In this document: one piece after another, positions 28,158 through 37,601 of the stretch
Numbering within the stretch: the first letter of the stretch is position 1
How the letters are laid out: every line of letters starts with the position of its first letter
Source of the DNA: Capsulimonadaceae bacterium
Lineage (GTDB): Bacteria; Armatimonadota; Armatimonadia; Armatimonadales; Capsulimonadaceae
Assembly: GCA_031292625.1 (NCBI GenBank)
Contig: JARLGU010000048.1
Coordinates: 1 to 64,000 of the forward strand
Length of the DNA: 64,000 nt
Direction: 5' to 3'
Made by a program: the position numbers and the translations under genes
Notes under the pieces: generated by a model
Seen by the model: only the letters and a program-made list of their open reading frames with translations
Databases searched by the model: none
What the model was told of the DNA's origin: nothing

Positions 28158-29183
28158 ATGAACGTCTCGATTGTCGAAGTTGCTAAACGAGCAGGAGTGT
28201 CGATTGCGACGGTCTCCAAGGTGCTCAACCGAACTGAAGGCGCCCGCGTCGGAGCCGGCACCCGCGAGCGCGTGATCCGCGTCGCCGCCGAAAGCGGCTA
28301 TCAGCCGAACAAAATGGCGCGCAGCATGGTGAGCGGCCGCTCGAATACGATCGGGCTGATGGTATCCGGCTTTGAGAACCCATTTTTCGTCGCGGTCATG
28401 GAGGCGCTTGAAAGAAAGGTAACCGCAAGCGGCTACCAGGTCATGCTGGATGTCGCCCCGTCAACCCGCGGCACGTTTTACCAACACGGCATGATCCGCG
28501 GTTGGCCGGTGGACGGCGTTTTGATGTGGGCATTTCAGAATCAAAATGCGAGCCAGTTTCTGGGTCCGGTCGCCGATGACCTGCCGGTCGTCTATCTTGG
28601 CTACTCGAGAAGCGATGGTTCGGACTGGGTTTCGTTCGACCATTACAAAGCGGGCCGCATCGCCGCAGGCCATTTAATCGATCGCGGACACGACCAGATC
28701 ACCTTCGTAACGCCGCATATTCACGATGACGGCGAGCCAATGGACGAGCGCTTCTTTGGTTGCCGTGACGAATGCCTTGAGCGAGGCGTCGTTTGCAATG
28801 TCTACGCAATGCCGATCCATCAAGCGACGCGCGCCGCGGCGTTTCAGACCGGACAGGTACTCGCGAAAATCGATGCCGCAAGCAGGCCGCGAGCGCTCGT
28901 TTGCAATAACGATCTGCTTGCGCTCGGCGTTATGCACGGCTTGCGCAGTATGGGAATTGTCGTGCCTCGCGACGTCGCCATCGTTGGATTTGACGGCATC
29001 GACGAAGGCAAATACCAGGATGTCAGCCTTACGACGGTTGAATCCCCCGTCGAGGAGCTTGCGGAACACGCGGCGAAGAGGCTTATCGAACGTTTGTCAG
29101 GCGCGTCTGGCGAGACGGTCACTCAGATGATTGCTCCCCGCCTTAGGGTTGGCGGTTCGACGGTTCACAAGGAGATTTTATGA
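28158..29183 (+). CDS. LacI-family transcriptional regulator (module 2)
   Basis: 341 aa. The helix-turn-helix is classical ([23 protein letters not shown]), followed by the hinge ([10 protein letters not shown]) and a sugar-sensor domain of the LacI type. ATG 28158 is preferred; GTG 28140 would add six residues. The last four bases overlap the start of the pseudopilin gene (ATGA), so the two are translated in a coupled way. A LacI-type palindrome in its own leader suggests autoregulation. The downstream secreted glycosidase is the likely further target. Confidence 0.92.
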   Translation: MNVSIVEVAKRAGVSIATVSKVLNRTEGARVGAGTRERVIRVAAESGYQPNKMARSMVSGRSNTIGLMVSGFENPFFVAVMEALERKVTASGYQVMLDVAPSTRGTFYQHGMIRGWPVDGVLMWAFQNQNASQFLGPVADDLPVVYLGYSRSDGSDWVSFDHYKAGRIAAGHLIDRGHDQITFVTPHIHDDGEPMDERFFGCRDECLERGVVCNVYAMPIHQATRAAAFQTGQVLAKIDAASRPRALVCNNDLLALGVMHGLRSMGIVVPRDVAIVGFDGIDEGKYQDVSLTTVESPVEELAEHAAKRLIERLSGASGETVTQMIAPRLRVGGSTVHKEIL

Positions 29184-30043
29184 TGACGACACGAAAAGGT
29201 TTCACTCTTATTGAGTTACTCGTTGTTATCGCTATAATTGCGATTCTTGCTGCTATTTTGTTTCCCGTGTTTGCGACGGCTCGCGAAAAGGCGCGCCAAA
29301 CGACCTGCTCGTCCAACCTTAAGCAGCTTGGACTCGCCCTCACGCAATACGTCCAGGATTACGACGAGCGAATGCCTTCTGGCGGCAATCAGAATGGCAA
29401 TGGGAACGGCTGGGCCTGTCAAATTTACCCCTACGTCAAGAGCAAACTAGCGTATCTCTGCCCCGACGACACGGGCAACAATGGAAACGATGTCGTTTCC
29501 TACGGCTACAACACCAACAACATCGTCCCTGGGATCGGGACGCCTCCCGTGGGACAACAGGTCTCGCAATACAGGGCAGCCTCGCGAACGATCGTTCTGT
29601 TCGAGGTGACCGGCAATGGGAACAGCACGTCGATCGGCTACGATCCGAGCTACGCTAACTATTCCGGCTGGGGCGGAGACATTCACTCCGGTCCAGACGC
29701 CTATTCGCCATCGGGGAATGGAACCGGCGGTAACTACGATCCCAATGGCGAAGGCGCCGGCAACGTTCCGTCGACCCTCAAATACGCGACCGGCTACCTG
29801 CTCAACTCGAACGCCACAGCATACGGGACGACCGGCAACTACGCGGCTCCGACTGGCCGCCACTCGGATGGCAGCAACTACGCGTTCGCCGACGGACACG
29901 TCAAGTGGCTCAAAAACACGATGGTGACCGCCGGCGGAATCAACAGCACCGCTGGAAACTGCGGCAGCGCTGTCTACCCCTTCACCGCCGCCGCAACGGA
30001 TTGCGGCACGACATCGATCGGCGCGACATTCAGCACATTCTAA
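29180..30043 (+). CDS. DUF1559 prepilin-type pseudopilin (module 2)
   Basis: 287 aa. The canonical cleavage site KGFTLIELL is followed by the hydrophobic helix and [15 protein letters not shown], and the H-x9-DG tail is [16 protein letters not shown]. The middle is Gly/Asn/Thr-rich, as in extracellular pilin-like domains. AAGGAG lies within the 3' end of the LacI gene and the start overlaps its stop, so translation is coupled. The secreted glycosidase gene starts 15 bp after the stop. It is probably processed by a prepilin peptidase encoded elsewhere. Confidence 0.92.
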   Translation: MMTTRKGFTLIELLVVIAIIAILAAILFPVFATAREKARQTTCSSNLKQLGLALTQYVQDYDERMPSGGNQNGNGNGWACQIYPYVKSKLAYLCPDDTGNNGNDVVSYGYNTNNIVPGIGTPPVGQQVSQYRAASRTIVLFEVTGNGNSTSIGYDPSYANYSGWGGDIHSGPDAYSPSGNGTGGNYDPNGEGAGNVPSTLKYATGYLLNSNATAYGTTGNYAAPTGRHSDGSNYAFADGHVKWLKNTMVTAGGINSTAGNCGSAVYPFTAAATDCGTTSIGATFSTF

Positions 30044-30057
30044 CGATAGGCGGCAAC

Positions 30058-31890
30058 ATGACCTTATCGATTAAACCTGCTCTAGCCCTTTGCGCGTCGC
30101 TCCTGCTCACGCTTTCGATGCTGGCTCATGCCACGCCGGATAGCAAGTGCACGCTCTTGGACGCAACTCACGCGACCGGCGCGGTGTTGACGCCTGACAG
30201 CGCGGCAATCGGAGGAAAGGTCGCGATAGCATCAGGTTCCTATCGGGAGCTCGGCGTCTTCGATGTCCCCGACGGCGACGGTCCGTGGACGATCTGGGTC
30301 CGCTACCGCGGCAGTGCAATCCAGCTAAAATCAGTCGCCGCATCGGGAAAGCGATCGGACCTTAACTGGCTCTGGGCGAAACCGTCGAGGCTCACCTGGA
30401 CGTCGTTCGGCAAGCACGCCGCGGCGGAACTCGGCTCTCGCATATCGATTATGCGCGGTCCCGAAGATGGCGGCGTTTGCGCGGTGGACGCGATCGTGTT
30501 CGCCAGGGACGACGCATTTGACCCCGGCAAAGCCTATCCGGACTTTAAGAACGCCGCTCCCGCGTCGAAGGCTGTCGTCGCCGCAAGCACCGGCACGCCG
30601 ATCGTCCCGGCCCCATCCGATACGACGCCGATCTTTGCCCGCGTATCGATCAGCTGGTCCACGAAAGTTGGCAATGCTACGAAGTTCCTCTATGGAACCA
30701 ACGACAATCAGATCGGCAACCCGAGAATAGACGCGCAAGACCCGATGGTCGATCGAAATCTGGACGATTTCGGGATTTCATTTCTCAGATTACACTCGGG
30801 CGGGCTCACGGATGCGTGGAGCGACGCCGCTAAACAAGATTGGGATCGACAGAAAATCGCAGCGTCTCTAGCGGCCCCTCATCTGAAGGGCCGAGCGATT
30901 ATCATGAACATTCCGCACTGGCCGCGCTGGCTTAAAACCGAACAAGACGGAACCCTTGCGCCGTCAGAATACGATGCCATGGCGTCCTTCTGCGCAAATC
31001 TCGTGCGGATCGTCAACGGCGATCTCCAAATGGGCGTTCGCTACTGGGAACCGCAAAACGAATGGGACATGACATACGAGCGCGCCGGCAAGCGCGCCGA
31101 ATTATGGACGATCTTCAGCGCCTGCGCCCGCGCCATGAAGCAAGCGGACCCGACTATCCAGGTCGGCGGCATCGCGCTCTGTTGGGACGATCCCGTCAAA
31201 ATCGCCGAGTTCGTCAAGCAGTGCGGCGCCGATGTCGATTTCATCACGTTCCACCGATACGGCAGCGGCGCGGCGACCGACTCGACCGACAAGCTAATGG
31301 CTTCGGCCGCCAACTTTGGCGAACGGATGAAGACCTATCCCGCTCTCGTCCGGAGGGCGTCAGGCGGCCGGACAATTCCGCTGATGCTGGACGAATACGG
31401 ATTGGACTTCTCGTGGGACTCGGGCGAGACGCGCCAGTGGACAAATGCCGGAGCAGTCTGGTACGCCGCGATGCTGCGCAGCATCGCCTACGCCGGCATG
31501 GGGTATGCGCTCAACTGGGATCTGAAAGATCACGTCTACGGCCTGACGGGGATGGACGACCGCCCTCGACCGATGGCGCAGGTGCTGCGCTGGGGAAACC
31601 GCTATTTGACCGGCGATCTCTTTGACGCAAAGTCGAGCCTGCCCCGCGTAGCCGCGATGGCGGTGCGTCAGGCAGACGGCGACCGGTCGATCCTGCTAAT
31701 CAACGAAGCGGCCGGACCGGCAACGATCACGTTGAAGCACGGCGTAAAGCTCGCGCAAACGCAAAAGTTGTTCACGGAGAGGCTTGACGAAAACGGCGCG
31801 CAGCATGGTTCATTGACCGGATATGCGCTGGGCCATCCAATCAACTTGCCTCCCTATTCGCTGCTGCTCATCCGCCTGCCGAAGGGCTAG
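30058..31890 (+). CDS. Secreted clan-A glycoside hydrolase (GH39-like), module 2
   Basis: 610 aa with a signal peptide ending near SMLAHA-TPDS. Residues 25-160 form an N-terminal beta-rich domain. The catalytic barrel follows, with the likely acid/base Glu335 in PQNEWD and nucleophile Glu446 in LDEYGLD. A C-terminal small beta domain closes the protein. The pattern fits GH39 or a related clan-A family; the substrate is unknown. ATG 30058 is chosen, since it is followed directly by the signal peptide and preceded by AGGCGG. It is the third gene of the LacI-pseudopilin-glycosidase transcript. Confidence 0.83.
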   Translation: MTLSIKPALALCASLLLTLSMLAHATPDSKCTLLDATHATGAVLTPDSAAIGGKVAIASGSYRELGVFDVPDGDGPWTIWVRYRGSAIQLKSVAASGKRSDLNWLWAKPSRLTWTSFGKHAAAELGSRISIMRGPEDGGVCAVDAIVFARDDAFDPGKAYPDFKNAAPASKAVVAASTGTPIVPAPSDTTPIFARVSISWSTKVGNATKFLYGTNDNQIGNPRIDAQDPMVDRNLDDFGISFLRLHSGGLTDAWSDAAKQDWDRQKIAASLAAPHLKGRAIIMNIPHWPRWLKTEQDGTLAPSEYDAMASFCANLVRIVNGDLQMGVRYWEPQNEWDMTYERAGKRAELWTIFSACARAMKQADPTIQVGGIALCWDDPVKIAEFVKQCGADVDFITFHRYGSGAATDSTDKLMASAANFGERMKTYPALVRRASGGRTIPLMLDEYGLDFSWDSGETRQWTNAGAVWYAAMLRSIAYAGMGYALNWDLKDHVYGLTGMDDRPRPMAQVLRWGNRYLTGDLFDAKSSLPRVAAMAVRQADGDRSILLINEAAGPATITLKHGVKLAQTQKLFTERLDENGAQHGSLTGYALGHPINLPPYSLLLIRLPKG

Positions 31891-32369
31891 CGACGGATGG
31901 GATCTGCGCGCCAGGCGCATTCCCCAGCAAATTAAAAAAAGGACCTCTCGCCGCGGAGGCCGCCTCAAGCCGCCGAGGCTCCGGCGCTTCGCCGGACCAT
32001 GCAAAGGGACGGCGAAGCGCTCATTTCATTCCACGACATGTTCGCAAGCGTACGAAAGGCGTTCGTAGCAACCGGGTGCTCCGCCCATTACCGAACTAAC
32101 TCGGCTACGCCTCGGCGCGCTTCGCGCGGAACCTACCTTCCCATTTCATTTGCCCCTTCCTCTCCTTCGACAGGCTCAGGACTCCGAGCGAGGCCGACGA
32201 GCCGAAGCGGGAGGAGCTTTGGAGCGCTTGGCAATGCGGCCAACAGTCTCTCCGTTTCGGAGAGAAGGGGACCCCATTCCGATGGGGTAGAGAGGTCTCC
32301 GAACGCGCGAACCACGCTCAAATTGAGCTACATTTTCCCAACACCGCACCAATTTTCCTCCGCGCCAAC
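31891..32369. other. Intergenic region with repeat-like sequence
   Basis: No gene. It holds a GC hairpin at 31980-31996 (CCGGCG/CGCCGG), a stretch CCTTCGACAGGCTCAGGACT near 32166 that is common as a dispersed intergenic repeat in bacterial genomes, and paired short arms near 32250-32292 (CTCTCC/GGAGAG and ACCCCAT/ATGGGGT). It separates convergent genes. Confidence 0.5.
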
Positions 32370-33713
32370 CTAGCCGCCGAAGAGATCGATCAGCGCCTGC
32401 GCCAGCATTTCGTGCCCCTTGTTATTCGGATGGTTGATGCCGTTCAGCAAGAGCGTCTCATAGGGCACGCCTTCCGCCTGCAAATGCTCCCAACGCTGCG
32501 ACCAATCCGCCAGCGCAATGCCCTCGCGCGGAGCGAACTCGCGGACGAACTTGATGTACGGCCTTGTGTCGGCGCTGATGCGATCGGACGGCGCATTCAT
32601 CATCTGGTGGTTCGTGAAATGCGGCGCAACGATAATGTATTCGATGCCCTCCTTGCGGAAGAGGTCCACGAAGCCGCTGTAGCGCTTCTCAAGAACGGCG
32701 GTCGGGGTCCCGGAATCATTAACGAACTCCATGATTATAAGGTCCGGATGCGGCGCTACGACCTTTTCCTCGAAGTTGTGCGGCGATCCGCTGGGCTCGC
32801 TTAAAAAGCTTTGACTATTGCGGCCGCCCCACGCGACCGTCGTCATATGCACCGTAGCCTTCGGATACTTCGCGGCGAGCAGCGTTGCAAAGCGCTCCTG
32901 GTACCGATGCGCAACGTCGGATGCCGCCGCGCCGGTCGAGACGCTGTCGCCCCACGTGAGGATCTCGACCGTCTGTCCGCTGTTGAGCTTCGCCCACGTC
33001 TTGGGCAGAAGCTTCTCGGCAACCGGATGCGCGCTGACAGTCTTTGGATATGCCGGCTCGATAATCGGATAAAGGCTGTCCCCAGTAAGTGCGCTGGATC
33101 GGCCGGGCACCCAGATATTCGCGATCACGGTGCTGCCTGACGGCACAGCCGGCGGCTGCGGCGACACGACTTCCGGGATGCCGGGCACGAGGACCACCGC
33201 GCCCCTGGCATTCACGACGAGCGAATCGATACGCGACGCCCCGTATTGATAATCGACCAGGACAGGCTGATTGGCTGCAATCGCTCCCCCGTCCAGACGC
33301 CCCAAAGTCGCCCAGTCCGGTTCGAACTCATAGTCGACGCCTCGCTTAAACACGGTTCCGTCGCCAGCCGCACTCTTCACGACCACGCTGGCGGGATCGA
33401 GCAAACCGCGTTTCGTACATTCCATCGCGACGAGCTTGACAAGTTTTGCGCCTCGAGTCCAACCTGCAGCCGTAGGGTTGTAGACTGGCAGCGCCGCGTG
33501 TTGCTCATTCTGGACGCTGAGCAACGGCGGCGGCGCAATGTCGAACGCGGCGGACGCGCGGACATTGACCGTATCCGAGCCGACCGTAAAGCGGCCAGCC
33601 GTGACGCTAACCTGCCACGGGCCAGTCACGCGTATGGTCCCCGCGCCATCGGCCGCCTGTGCAACGCCCGTGAGCGCCAATGACAACATCACGAGCAGCA
33701 ATGATTTAATCAT
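32370..33713 (-). CDS. Secreted SGNH/GDSL hydrolase
   Basis: 447 aa with a signal peptide (MIKSLLLVMLSLALTGVAQAADG). An N-terminal beta-rich domain of about 200 residues precedes the SGNH domain, with the catalytic serine in ILTWGDSVSTG, an ND pair in VNDSG, and the catalytic His in NGINHPNNKGH. The usual Asp before that His is replaced by Asn (NxxH), which occurs in some family members. Such enzymes are esterases or lipases, often deacetylating polysaccharides. ATG 33713 is preceded by AGGAG. It follows coaX at 180 bp and is probably a separate function. Confidence 0.85.
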   Translation of the reverse strand: MIKSLLLVMLSLALTGVAQAADGAGTIRVTGPWQVSVTAGRFTVGSDTVNVRASAAFDIAPPPLLSVQNEQHAALPVYNPTAAGWTRGAKLVKLVAMECTKRGLLDPASVVVKSAAGDGTVFKRGVDYEFEPDWATLGRLDGGAIAANQPVLVDYQYGASRIDSLVVNARGAVVLVPGIPEVVSPQPPAVPSGSTVIANIWVPGRSSALTGDSLYPIIEPAYPKTVSAHPVAEKLLPKTWAKLNSGQTVEILTWGDSVSTGAAASDVAHRYQERFATLLAAKYPKATVHMTTVAWGGRNSQSFLSEPSGSPHNFEEKVVAPHPDLIIMEFVNDSGTPTAVLEKRYSGFVDLFRKEGIEYIIVAPHFTNHQMMNAPSDRISADTRPYIKFVREFAPREGIALADWSQRWEHLQAEGVPYETLLLNGINHPNNKGHEMLAQALIDLFGG

Positions 33714-33893
33714 GGGAAATGCTCCTAAACCTCTTAAAGAAGTGACGCGGAGCAGGCGTCGATCCGGTCGCTGCTCGCGCGAACGGGTATCCGTTCGACG
33801 TATACGATCAAACGACCTTTGCAATGCGGAAAAATCCCTGGAATTGCTCGCACGGCGAGAGTCGCGCAGCGGGATCGACAAAGCGTCCGAGCA

Positions 33894-34676
33894 CTATATC
33901 GCGCCGCGGCAGCGTTCCCACACGAGCCGCAATCCTTCGAGAGTGAGGATCGGATCGACGTGCGTCACGGACGACTCTACCTTGTTCAGAAAATCAGCCG
34001 CATGACCGCCGGTGGCAATCACCGGACACTCCGGTGCGTTCATCTGTTCGCGAAAGCGCGCCACCATCCCATCGACCAGCGCCGCTAGGCCATACGTCAT
34101 CCCGGATTGCAGCGCCTGCGGAGTGCTGGCTCCAATCGCATGCGGAGGCTTCTCGCGAGGAACGGCGGAGAGGCGCGCAGCGTGCGTAAAGAGAGAATCC
34201 CATGCGAGCGACACCCCGGGAAGAATCGCGCCTCCCAGGTAAATATCGCCTTGTCCAACTGCGTTGAAGGTCGTTGCGGTGCCGAAATCGATTACAATTA
34301 ACGGCGCCGGGCCGTACTTTGCGATAGCGGCGACGGCATCGACAAGCCGGTCCGCGCCAACATCGCCGGGCGGCTGATAGAGCACCTTAATGCCCATGTC
34401 CAGAGATGAGGTCACCATTACCGGTTCGCAACCAAAGGACTTGACGGAAAGCCGCATCAGGTCGGACGTTGCTCCTGGGACGACGCTCGCGATAATCACG
34501 CCGTCAATGTCTGCGAAGGTGAGGCGTTCGTGGCCAAAGAGCGTATCGAGCAGCGACGTGTATTCGTCCGCCGTACGACCCGCCTGAGTGCTGATACGCC
34601 AGTGTATTCGGAGGCCGCTGCCAGCGTAGACAGCAAACGTCACATTGGTATTCCCGGCATCAATTGCAAGCAGCAT
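33894..34676 (-). CDS. coaX: Type III pantothenate kinase
   Basis: 260 aa, the normal length. It phosphorylates pantothenate, the first step of coenzyme A synthesis. The N-terminal phosphate motif LAIDAGNTN is at residues 3-11, the substrate segment is GADRLVDAVAAI and GTATTFN is the second nucleotide motif. ATG 34676 has no good Shine-Dalgarno; instead a TATAAT lies six bases upstream, so the transcript may be leaderless. It is the only kinase of its kind visible. Confidence 0.95.
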   Translation of the reverse strand: MLLAIDAGNTNVTFAVYAGSGLRIHWRISTQAGRTADEYTSLLDTLFGHERLTFADIDGVIIASVVPGATSDLMRLSVKSFGCEPVMVTSSLDMGIKVLYQPPGDVGADRLVDAVAAIAKYGPAPLIVIDFGTATTFNAVGQGDIYLGGAILPGVSLAWDSLFTHAARLSAVPREKPPHAIGASTPQALQSGMTYGLAALVDGMVARFREQMNAPECPVIATGGHAADFLNKVESSVTHVDPILTLEGLRLVWERCRGAI

Positions 34677-34834
34677 GGCTGAATTATACCTTTGTGAATG
34701 AAGGGCAACACGGATCGATCGCACTTTACGCTTGTCGTGCCGGACCGGCGCGAATGGCGTCAGGACCACGCCGCGTTCAGGCTATCGACTGCGCAAGAGC
34801 TATCGTACTCCGCCGCAGCTCAAGGAATTGGCAC

Positions 34835-34864
34835 GAAAAAGCCCGGAGGATCGCTCCCCCGGGC
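34835..34864 (-). terminator. Rho-independent terminator of the CAP-domain gene
   Basis: Minus strand: GCCCGG ... CCGGGC stem closed by a short GA-rich loop and followed by TTTTT. It lies about 35 bp past the stop of the gene at 34899. Confidence 0.75.
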
Positions 34865-34898
34865 AACAAATCGGTTCCACTTTAATCCGCATCAAAAC

Positions 34899-35489
34899 TC
34901 AAGGACGATCGCGCAGGAACATCTCGGTCACCCAGAACTGGCCGTTCGGCGCCCGGAAGAAACCGACGCCCGCTTTCGTGAAGCGCGGCTGAAGAATATT
35001 GGCGCGATGACCAGGCGAATTCATGAACGCCGCGTCGGCCTGATTGGCTGTCTGGTCCATTAGGTCAGTCACCGAGCGATAATAGATGTTCTCGCCTACC
35101 ATGGCGTACTCGGGACGGCGGCCAAGGAACGCAAGGTAGCGATCCATGGGAGTGACCGGTCCGGGCGACGGCGCATAGTGATCGAAGTACTTGCGATCGC
35201 TCATATCGCGAGAATGGGCTCGTGCGATCGCCACAAGATCCGGGTCGAGAGTAACGGGGCGCAGACCTTGCGAGGTTCGATCCTCATTGATCAAATTGAA
35301 CAGGGCCAGCTCTTCATCACTGAGCTCATTGGTCGACCGCTCGGCTACGGCGCCAGGATCTTGGACAGACGCCTGATGAGTCGCCACCGTCTGCGGACCG
35401 AAGTCTTGAACGGCATGCTGGACAACATCCGTGCTGGCGAATTTCGCCGGCGTCAGAAACAAACTCAATGCAAATAGCAGTGGAACCAC
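34899..35489 (-). CDS. CAP-domain (SCP/PR1-like) secreted protein
   Basis: 196 aa. The start is a GTG with GGAGGAG seven bases upstream. The N-terminus (VPLLFALSLFLTPAKFA) is a signal peptide. The CAP domain covers about 60-190, with INEDRTSQGLRPVTLDPDLVAIARAHSRDMSDRKYFDH and the GENIYY and HRANIL motifs; the two histidines and the acidic residues of the cavity are present. Bacterial members are secreted and of unsettled function, some binding peptidoglycan or lipids. It stands alone. Confidence 0.88.
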   Translation of the reverse strand: MVPLLFALSLFLTPAKFASTDVVQHAVQDFGPQTVATHQASVQDPGAVAERSTNELSDEELALFNLINEDRTSQGLRPVTLDPDLVAIARAHSRDMSDRKYFDHYAPSPGPVTPMDRYLAFLGRRPEYAMVGENIYYRSVTDLMDQTANQADAAFMNSPGHRANILQPRFTKAGVGFFRAPNGQFWVTEMFLRDRP

Positions 35490-36153
35490 GATCTTACTCC
35501 TCCCGTGCCTTCGTGCTTGTACACGGGTAATTTTCGGAGTTAGGACGAGCGATCTTCAGGGAAACGGCTGAATAGGAAGTAAGCACAATTACCGGTTTTT
35601 GGTCAAAAACGGTCGTCCGAAGTAACTTCAGCAAGCATTCTACCATACTATCCCGGCACTTATAGCGTGCAAGCATAAAGTTCTATTCAACAGTCGCCTC
35701 GGCCTTCGGCATGTCGGAACAGACATCATTGCCTGGCCTCCGGGCATCGTCGTCACGGTACTAATACCTGCAGATCGCGTGCCAAGACGAGCTCGCTAAG
35801 TCCATAATTTTAAAATTCCTCGAGAAGTACATGCGTCCGGGAATCGACCGCGAAGTCCACATAGTCGCTTGACCATAACCATGATTCCAGAGGCAGTAGA
35901 TTTCACGAGAATATGAATGATTTAGAACCCATTCAATATGCGATTCAACAGCTTATGAGACTCATTATCGGTTCTAAAGCCAGATACAATCGGCCGTCAG
36001 GAGGACAGAAGAATTTTCTCGAAACTAAGACTTTTAACAAGGATTTTCGAACTTGCAAAAAAAACGCACGACGAAGCGGCTATCCCGCGGAGATTTTTCG
36101 GAGGAAGGATTTCCGGCAAGCATTACGGCCGTGTTGACCTGTCCGGCGCGCAG
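35490..36153. other. Long AT-rich intergenic region
   Basis: No supported gene. A 74-codon frame at 35913-36137 has no ribosome site and no recognisable composition. TTGACC at 35605-35600 (minus) with ACCGGTAATTGTG downstream may be a promoter element of the CAP gene; its -10 (CTTACT) is poor. The 16-base string shared with 19000-19015 lies here. Confidence 0.5.
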
Positions 36154-37449
36154 CTAGCGGACAAGCGTTAAGCATTCATCCAGGACGCTCACCAAGAAGC
36201 TCGTCTGCTCCGGCGCAATGACAAACGGCGGCACAATCTCGATCACGTTGCCGGCATCGCCCGCCGGAAGGACGATTAGCCCGCGCCGAAGCGCGGCCAC
36301 GACGGCGGGCCAGACGCGCTGCCGGTCGCGAAGCTCGACGCCGATCATCAGACCGCGCCCCCGCACGGCAGCGACAAGATCCGAATGTCCCCCTGCCATC
36401 GCATTCAAATCCGCGAGGAGACGCTCGCCCACTTCGCGCGACCGCGTCACCAGCTTGTCGAGGTGGATCGCCTCAATCGCCGCGCACGCCGCCGCACAGG
36501 CCAATGGTTGTCCGAGGAACGTATACGTATGGCGCGCCTCGCCCGTACTGCCCGTTCCCCAGGCCGCTTCCATAAGGTCCTGAGAGCCGATGCATGCCGA
36601 GATCGCCATGCCGCCTCCCATTGCTTTACCGACGCACAGGAGATCCGGCGCTACTTTGTCGTGCTTGCACGCAAACCACCATCCTGTTCTCCCCCACCCC
36701 GTGAAGATCTCGTCCAGGATCAAAAGGGCGCCAGCCGCCGCGCACGCCTCTTTGACGTGCGCTAGCCAACCGGCCGGCGGAATCCTAATGCCCGCGCGGC
36801 CCTGAATGGGCTCGACGATAACAGCGCCGATCTCCGGGTCGGCGGCGAGAGCGTCGACGACGCGCTGCGGGTCGCAAGCGTACGGTAAAAGGCTCCCGAT
36901 ACCGGCAAGCTGATCCGCGAAGGGTTCCCGGAAAAAGGAACGCGCGGTCACTTCCAGCGCCCCGTAGCTCAGACCATGGTAACCGCCCTCAAACGACAGA
37001 ACATTCCGGCGGCCAGTCGCAAGACGCGCCGTTTTCAGCGCCGCCTCGACCGCATCCGAGCCGTTCTGTCCGAGGATGATGCGGCTGTTCGGAATCGGCG
37101 AGAATTGAGCGATCCGTTCAAGTAGCCTGACCTTGACCTCCGACGGATGGACGTCGCCCATGCCGTGAACGAGGATCGAGGCCTGGCGCTCGATCGAGGC
37201 CTGGACGCGCGGATGACCATGCCCAACTCCCATTGCGCCAAAAGACGAGGTGGCGTCGAGAAACGTGTTGCCGTCCACATCTGTTATCAGGCAGCCGTCC
37301 GCGGACCTCCAAAAAACCGGAAAGTCGCTGGATAAAAACGTAATCTCAGAGCATTCGACGGCCTTCAGGCGTCGCGCAAGGTCCACCGAACCGGGACCCG
37401 GAATCGTTTGTGTTCTAATATTGGGGATCAGGGATACCAAAGGCCTCAC
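36154..37449 (-). CDS. Class III aminotransferase (GabT/ArgD-like)
   Basis: 431 aa, PLP-dependent. Typical segments are QNGSDAVEAALKTARLATGR, GGYHGLSYGALEVT, DEIFTGWGRTG (Asp and the trans-phosphate contact) and the catalytic lysine in CVGKAMGGGM. This family covers 4-aminobutyrate, acetylornithine and other omega-aminotransferases; the exact donor cannot be told. The start is GTG; a TATAAT at 37503-37498 (minus) upstream may be its promoter, though the -35 is weak. It has no obvious partners. Confidence 0.88.
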   Translation of the reverse strand: MRPLVSLIPNIRTQTIPGPGSVDLARRLKAVECSEITFLSSDFPVFWRSADGCLITDVDGNTFLDATSSFGAMGVGHGHPRVQASIERQASILVHGMGDVHPSEVKVRLLERIAQFSPIPNSRIILGQNGSDAVEAALKTARLATGRRNVLSFEGGYHGLSYGALEVTARSFFREPFADQLAGIGSLLPYACDPQRVVDALAADPEIGAVIVEPIQGRAGIRIPPAGWLAHVKEACAAAGALLILDEIFTGWGRTGWWFACKHDKVAPDLLCVGKAMGGGMAISACIGSQDLMEAAWGTGSTGEARHTYTFLGQPLACAAACAAIEAIHLDKLVTRSREVGERLLADLNAMAGGHSDLVAAVRGRGLMIGVELRDRQRVWPAVVAALRRGLIVLPAGDAGNVIEIVPPFVIAPEQTSFLVSVLDECLTLVR

Positions 37450-37525
37450 TCCATGTACTGGCCAGCCACAAAGAGAGCGTGGGGCATAACCTTATTGATT
37501 ATAGCCCACGCGCCTCGACAAAAAA

Positions 37526-37567
37526 GTGAACCATGAGAGCCCTCGGTAGGAAGGTCTCATGGTTCAC
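37526..37567 (-). terminator. Rho-independent terminator of the MetA-like gene
   Basis: Perfect 13-bp arms, GTGAACCATGAGA and TCTCATGGTTCAC, followed on the minus strand by TTTTTTG. About 35 bp after the stop at 37602. Confidence 0.9.
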
Positions 37568-37601
37568 TGCACGTATATCGCCGTTCACGTGCGCGACGCG
37601 C

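Noticed and set aside
31920-32340. Possible insertion-sequence remnant
   Set aside because: Only short inverted arms and a common dispersed string are present; no transposase fragment or target duplication was seen.
35913-36137. Small open frame of 74 codons
   Set aside because: No ribosome site, no recognisable composition or domain, in an AT-rich intergenic stretch.
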